Below are positions 60,252-64,000 of a stretch of 64,000 bases of DNA, one piece after another. This DNA is from Trueperella pyogenes (lineage in GTDB: Bacteria > Actinomycetota > Actinomycetes > Actinomycetales > Actinomycetaceae). Made by a program: the position numbers and the translations under genes. The notes under the pieces were generated by a model that saw only the letters and a program-made list of their open reading frames with translations, searched no databases and was not told the DNA's origin. Every line of letters begins with the position of its first letter. Position 1 is the first letter of the stretch. Where the stretch lies: NCBI RefSeq assembly GCF_900460345.1, contig NZ_UHHW01000002.1, positions 806,001 through 870,000 of the forward strand, given 5' to 3'.

Positions 60252-61010
60252 ATGTATTCGCTTCTCGCTTTTGACTTGGATGACACCCTGGCTCCGTCGA
60301 AATCGCCACTTCCCGAGCGGATGGCGGTAGCGCTGCGTGACCTGCTCGATTTGCATGATGTGTGCGTCATTTCTGGCGGTAACTTCGACCAGTTCCGCAC
60401 CCAGCTGCTGTCCGGCTTGGGCGCCTCCGATGCCCAGCTTTCTCGCCTACATCTCATGCCTACCTGTGGCACACGGTACATGCGTTACGACGCCGGCGGG
60501 TGGGCGCCGGTCTATGTGCGCGACCTGAGCGAAGATGAGCGGCGCGAGGCCATGCGCGTCGTCGAGGAGGAAGCTCAACGGCTCGACCTATGGGAGGAGA
60601 CGGCGTGGGGTGAAATCATCGAGGATCGTGGCTCACAGATCACGTTCTCGGCTCTCGGGCAACGCGCCCCGCTTGAGGCCAAGAAGGCGTGGGATCCTAC
60701 AGGGGAGAAGAAAGAGGCGTTGCGGGCAGCCGTCGCCCGGCGCTTGCCGCGCCTAGAGGTCCGCTCGGGTGGGTCGACGTCGGTGGATATCACCCGCAAG
60801 GGTGTGGACAAGGCATATGGTATCGCGGAGCTGGAAAAGGAGAGCGGCATCCCGATTGCGGAAATGCTCTTCATCGGCGATCGCCTGGACGAGGGCGGCA
60901 ACGATTACCCTGTCAAGCGGCTCGGTATCGCCACTCACGCGGTGGCGGGCTGGGAAGAAACAGCAGACTTCGTTGAAGGTTATGTCGCAGGCCAGGTGAA
61001 ACATGAGTGA
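60252..61010 (+). CDS. HAD-IIB hydrolase (phosphomannomutase/SPP-like)
   Basis: A 252-residue HAD-superfamily phosphatase with motif I FDLDDTLAPSK (nucleophile in DLDD), motif II ISGGN and motif IV IGDRLDEGGND. A class IIB cap lies in the middle. The arrangement resembles eukaryotic-type phosphomannomutases and sucrose phosphatases; substrate is unknown. Its stop overlaps the VKOR gene by eight bases. Confidence 0.82.
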   Translation: MYSLLAFDLDDTLAPSKSPLPERMAVALRDLLDLHDVCVISGGNFDQFRTQLLSGLGASDAQLSRLHLMPTCGTRYMRYDAGGWAPVYVRDLSEDERREAMRVVEEEAQRLDLWEETAWGEIIEDRGSQITFSALGQRAPLEAKKAWDPTGEKKEALRAAVARRLPRLEVRSGGSTSVDITRKGVDKAYGIAELEKESGIPIAEMLFIGDRLDEGGNDYPVKRLGIATHAVAGWEETADFVEGYVAGQVKHE

Positions 61011-61665
61011 GCTGGATATCGATGAGTTAGATCGACGTATTGCCAAGTTCGCGGCCAGGGCCACGGATCATGAGCGTGCGGGGGGAGCCTCGCTCGAAAC
61101 TGCTATGACAGTCGTGGTAAGTGCCGCGCTGGGGCTTGTCGCCTCCGTCATGCTCGTTCTCTCCGAGCTTGCTTACGTGCAAAATCCTGCCGAAAGCCTT
61201 ATCTGCGATGTCAACCCGCTCATAGGCTGTTCGACCTGGTTCACGGCCTGGGAGGGGCACCTACTCTTCGGCGTGCCCAACGCGCTGTGGGGCACGATGT
61301 TTTTCGCGGGCATGCTCGCCTTGGGCCTCGTGCTCGCCTTCGGTGGAAGACTCCACCGCGTGTTGTGGCTAGGCGCCTTGGCCGGTACCAGCCTCGGTAT
61401 CCTGTGGGTAGTCTGGTTCGGCTATCAGTCCTATATCGCCCACGGTTCGCTGTGCCCGTTCTGCATTGTCGTGTGGATCGCGACCATCCCACTCTTTGTG
61501 ACTCTACTGGGCCGTAGTGCCCAAGCGGGGCACACAGGCCAGTCGACGACGGCGTTCGGCTCGGCCGTGGTGCGTAACCGGTGGCTGATCGTCGGGATCG
61601 TCTACCTGCTCCTCGTCGTTTTCACAGTGGTGTGGTTCTGGGATTCGTGGGCGCTTGCGTTCTAG
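61003..61665 (+). CDS. Vitamin K epoxide reductase family protein
   Basis: A 220-residue membrane protein with about five segments. The two cysteine pairs of VKOR are present: C...C in ICDVNPLIGCSTWF and the CxxC active site SLCPFCIV. Bacterial VKOR reoxidises DsbA-like proteins to make disulfides in exported proteins, important in actinobacteria. It overlaps the HAD gene and is convergent with the HIT gene. Confidence 0.88.
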   Translation: MSELDIDELDRRIAKFAARATDHERAGGASLETAMTVVVSAALGLVASVMLVLSELAYVQNPAESLICDVNPLIGCSTWFTAWEGHLLFGVPNALWGTMFFAGMLALGLVLAFGGRLHRVLWLGALAGTSLGILWVVWFGYQSYIAHGSLCPFCIVVWIATIPLFVTLLGRSAQAGHTGQSTTAFGSAVVRNRWLIVGIVYLLLVVFTVVWFWDSWALAF

Positions 61666-61673
61666 CGCGATAA

Positions 61674-62102
61674 TCAGTTGGCGGCATTCACCTCGGCCTC
61701 ATAGCCAGCTGCGATAAGGGCATTGCGGAGTTTGTCCATCGCGGACGCGATCTCCTCGGCTGGAGCAGGCTGGGCGCTGGCAAAGTGCGCCGCCGCCTCG
61801 GAGTCAGCGGGAATGACGTGCACGTGCGTATGCGGAACCTCGAAGCCGAGGATCGCCACCACAGCGCGTGGCACGTCGAAGGCCTGCTCTTGGGCGTTTG
61901 CGACGATCTGCGCCACCTGCATCATGTGCGCGAAATCGCCCGGCTCGACGTCGTTGAACTTGGCTACCTCCGCCCGCGGGACAACCATGACGTGGCCGGC
62001 ACGGACGGGCTCAATAGTGGCCATGACGACGCACACGTCGTCGGCCCAGACGAACTGGCCGGGAATCTCACCGGCGATGATCCGAGAAAAGATAGAACTC
62101 AT
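61674..62102 (-). CDS. HIT-family nucleotide hydrolase
   Basis: A 142-residue histidine-triad protein. The HxHxHx motif is PHTHVHVIP, and FSRIIAGEIPGQFVWADD and PVRAGHVMVVPR are conserved. Such proteins hydrolyse nucleotide phosphoramidates or dinucleoside polyphosphates. Confidence 0.9.
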   Translation of the reverse strand: MSSIFSRIIAGEIPGQFVWADDVCVVMATIEPVRAGHVMVVPRAEVAKFNDVEPGDFAHMMQVAQIVANAQEQAFDVPRAVVAILGFEVPHTHVHVIPADSEAAAHFASAQPAPAEEIASAMDKLRNALIAAGYEAEVNAAN

Positions 62103-62203
62103 GGTTCCATCTTACGGCGTTAGTCACGTCTCTCACAGTGGCCGCGCCGCAGAGGTAGGCCCGCGTTGGGCTAGAATTGGCGAGAATCTAGGTAAGGAGA
62201 GAC

Positions 62204-64000
62204 ATGAGCACCCCGTATCGTTACACGGCTGAGCTCGCCGGCGAGATTGAGAAGAAGTGGCAAGATCGCTGGGAAAAGGACGAGACGTTTAACGCCCCCA
62301 ACCCGGTAGGTGCACTTGCTGAGGACGGAGCGGAGCTTAAGGAACCTTATTACCTGCTTGACATGTTCCCTTACCCGTCAGGCAAGGGGCTACACGTGGG
62401 ACACCCGCTGGGTTACATCGCCACGGATACCCTCGCACGCTTTGCGCGCATGCAGGGCAAGAATGTGCTCTACACGATGGGCTACGACGCCTTCGGGCTA
62501 CCCGCCGAGCAGTACGCAGTGCAGACCGGTCAGCATCCGCGGGTGACGACTGAACAAAACATTGACAACATGCGTCGTCAGCTGCGCCGCTTGGGCATGT
62601 CGCATGAGGCGCGGCGATCGGTCGCGACCACAGACACCGACTTCGTGAGCTGGACCCAGTGGATTTTCCTGCAGGTCTACAACTCGTGGTACGACGCCGC
62701 CGCGCCGGGCCGCGTGGAAGGGACGGTCGGTCGCGCACGCCCTATCGCGGAACTCATTGAGGAGTATGAGCGGGGCAACGTCGATACCCCCGATGGGCGC
62801 CCGTGGGCCGAGCTGGACGCAGACGAACGACGTCGGGCGCTCGATGCGCGGCGCCTGGCTTACATCGATTATGCGCCCGTCAACTGGTGCCCCGGCCTAG
62901 GAACGGTGCTCGCCAACGAGGAGGTAACGGCCGAGGGGCGTTCCGAACGCGGAAACTATCCCGTGTTTAAACGTGAACTGCGCCAGTGGATGATGCGCAT
63001 TACCGCCTATGCCGATCGGCTGGCTGAGGATTTGGATGCCGTGGACTGGCCGGAAAAGGTGCGCCTCATGCAGCGCAATTGGATCGGTAAGTCACACGGC
63101 GCGCAAGTGACCTTCACTGCGCACACAGCGGAAGGCGACGTCGCGCTCGACGTCTTCACCACCCGCCCGGATACGCTGTTCGGGGCCACCTTCATGGTGG
63201 TCTCGCCTGAGCACCCGATGCTTGCCGGATCCGGCGTGCCCAACGAGTGGCCGGAAGGGACGAAGGCGGCATGGACCGGCGGGGCGGGTACACCGCTGGG
63301 CGCCGTCATTGACTACCAGCGCCTGGCGTCAACCAAGTCGGACATGGATCGGGCTGACGACGATCGGGAGAAGACCGGCGTCTTTACCGGCATTTACGCC
63401 ACAAACCCGGTTAACGGCAAGCTGATCCCGATCTTCACCGCCGACTACGTCATGATGGGCTACGGCACGGGCGCAATCATGGCGGTGCCCGCGCACGACC
63501 AGCGTGATTTTGATTTCGCCACAGCCTACGACCTCGACATCATCCCGACGATGAGACCCGAGGAGGGATTCACATGGGAGAGTGCATGGACCGAGGATGG
63601 CGAGATCATCGATTCAGCCAACGCGGAGATCTCCCTGAACGGGATGCGCAAGGCGGAGGCGATTGCGGCCATGAGCCAATGGCTGGCCGAGAAGGGGTTG
63701 GGTAAGGCGACAGTCTCCTACCGTCTGCGCGACTGGCTTTTCTCTCGCCAACGCTACTGGGGCGAGCCTTTCCCCGTGGTATACGACGAGGACGGCAACG
63801 CCCACGCGCTTCCTGAGTCGATGCTGCCCGTAGACCTGCCCGACACCCCGGACTACTCGCCGCGTTCTTTCGATCCCGACGACGCCACGTCCAACCCCGA
63901 ACCGCCGCTGGGCCGTCTCCAAGAGTGGGTCAATGTGGAGCTGGATCTGGGAGACGGCCCGAAGATGTACACGCGCGACACGAACACGATGCCCAACTGG
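62204..64000 (+). CDS. leuS: Leucyl-tRNA synthetase, N-terminal part (truncated by the window)
   Basis: The first 599 codons of leuS. The class I HIGH-like motif is [16 protein letters not shown], the editing domain contains [16 protein letters not shown] and [19 protein letters not shown], and [17 protein letters not shown] follows. The KMSKS motif is beyond the window. ATG 62204 is preceded by AAGGAG. An insertion in the catalytic domain (near [15 protein letters not shown]) is typical of actinobacterial LeuS. Confidence 0.95.
   Translation, partial: MSTPYRYTAELAGEIEKKWQDRWEKDETFNAPNPVGALAEDGAELKEPYYLLDMFPYPSGKGLHVGHPLGYIATDTLARFARMQGKNVLYTMGYDAFGLPAEQYAVQTGQHPRVTTEQNIDNMRRQLRRLGMSHEARRSVATTDTDFVSWTQWIFLQVYNSWYDAAAPGRVEGTVGRARPIAELIEEYERGNVDTPDGRPWAELDADERRRALDARRLAYIDYAPVNWCPGLGTVLANEEVTAEGRSERGNYPVFKRELRQWMMRITAYADRLAEDLDAVDWPEKVRLMQRNWIGKSHGAQVTFTAHTAEGDVALDVFTTRPDTLFGATFMVVSPEHPMLAGSGVPNEWPEGTKAAWTGGAGTPLGAVIDYQRLASTKSDMDRADDDREKTGVFTGIYATNPVNGKLIPIFTADYVMMGYGTGAIMAVPAHDQRDFDFATAYDLDIIPTMRPEEGFTWESAWTEDGEIIDSANAEISLNGMRKAEAIAAMSQWLAEKGLGKATVSYRLRDWLFSRQRYWGEPFPVVYDEDGNAHALPESMLPVDLPDTPDYSPRSFDPDDATSNPEPPLGRLQEWVNVELDLGDGPKMYTRDTNTMPNW

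Overview
The window is a continuous chromosomal segment from a high-GC Gram-positive bacterium. The gene neighbourhoods (nadD / membrane protein / rsfS / histidine phosphatase as in mycobacteria, a WWW trp leader peptide, GTG starts, probable leaderless promoters, several LPxTG-type surface proteins and an SpaA-type pilus) point to Actinobacteria. The density of sortase substrates and the actinobacterial 'anchored-repeat' ABC transporter suggest Actinomycetaceae, something like Trueperella or Arcanobacterium; the genus is an inference. The window opens inside obg and closes inside leuS.

Layout. 1-5043: housekeeping genes (obg end, a flavin-oxidoreductase-like protein, thioredoxin, and the overlapping nadD-membrane protein-rsfS-phosphatase operon). 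5161-9132: accessory island beside tRNA-Ala(GGC), partly AT-rich, with a secreted trypsin-like protease and a small coupled partner, a broken phage terminase small subunit, an IS3 orfA remnant and a frameshifted coiled-coil surface protein. 9444-16408: a complete L-fucose operon (fucI, fucK, fucA, fucP, fucU, LacI-type regulator) with two matching LacI-type operators. 16625-18184: a lone trpB behind a trp leader peptide and attenuator. 18280-19485: a membrane-anchored polysaccharide deacetylase interrupted by an amber codon. 19677-22254: a large LPLTG surface protein, paralogous to the zinc-locus proteins further on. 22996-27632: pilus cluster (tip-like protein, major pilin, sortase), followed by a regulator with a nine-base homopolymer in its coding sequence. 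28644-45021: vitamin B6 (pdxR/pdxS), AzlCD, amino acid permeases, SAM-riboswitch-controlled metNIQ, class I fumarase and small regulators. 45501-47223: a CsoR/CstR-type operator before a sulfide:quinone oxidoreductase-like gene and a 56-residue partner. 48354-56359: a probable zinc acquisition locus. 56584-64000: thymidine kinase, MntR-like regulator, deoD, an AI-2E-family transporter, a HAD hydrolase, VKOR, a HIT protein and the start of leuS.

The most distinctive system is at 48354-56359. Six start/stop-overlapping genes encode a wall-anchored pair carrying HxH-(W)-x-FT-x-PG domains, a ZnuA-like lipoprotein with the same kind of domain embedded in it in permuted order, a membrane-tethered version, an ATPase and a ZnuB-like permease. 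Two tandem Zur-like boxes lie before the operon. Divergent to it are an SmtB/CzrA-type ArsR repressor with an intact alpha-5 metal site and a tiny protein made of two nearly identical His-rich repeats. A fused paralogue of the wall protein lies 30 kb away behind a related dyad. This reads as a wall-to-membrane metal relay; zinc is inferred, not shown. The family is known in outline (TIGRFAM anchored-repeat ABC transporter models), but its mechanism and the permuted architecture deserve attention.
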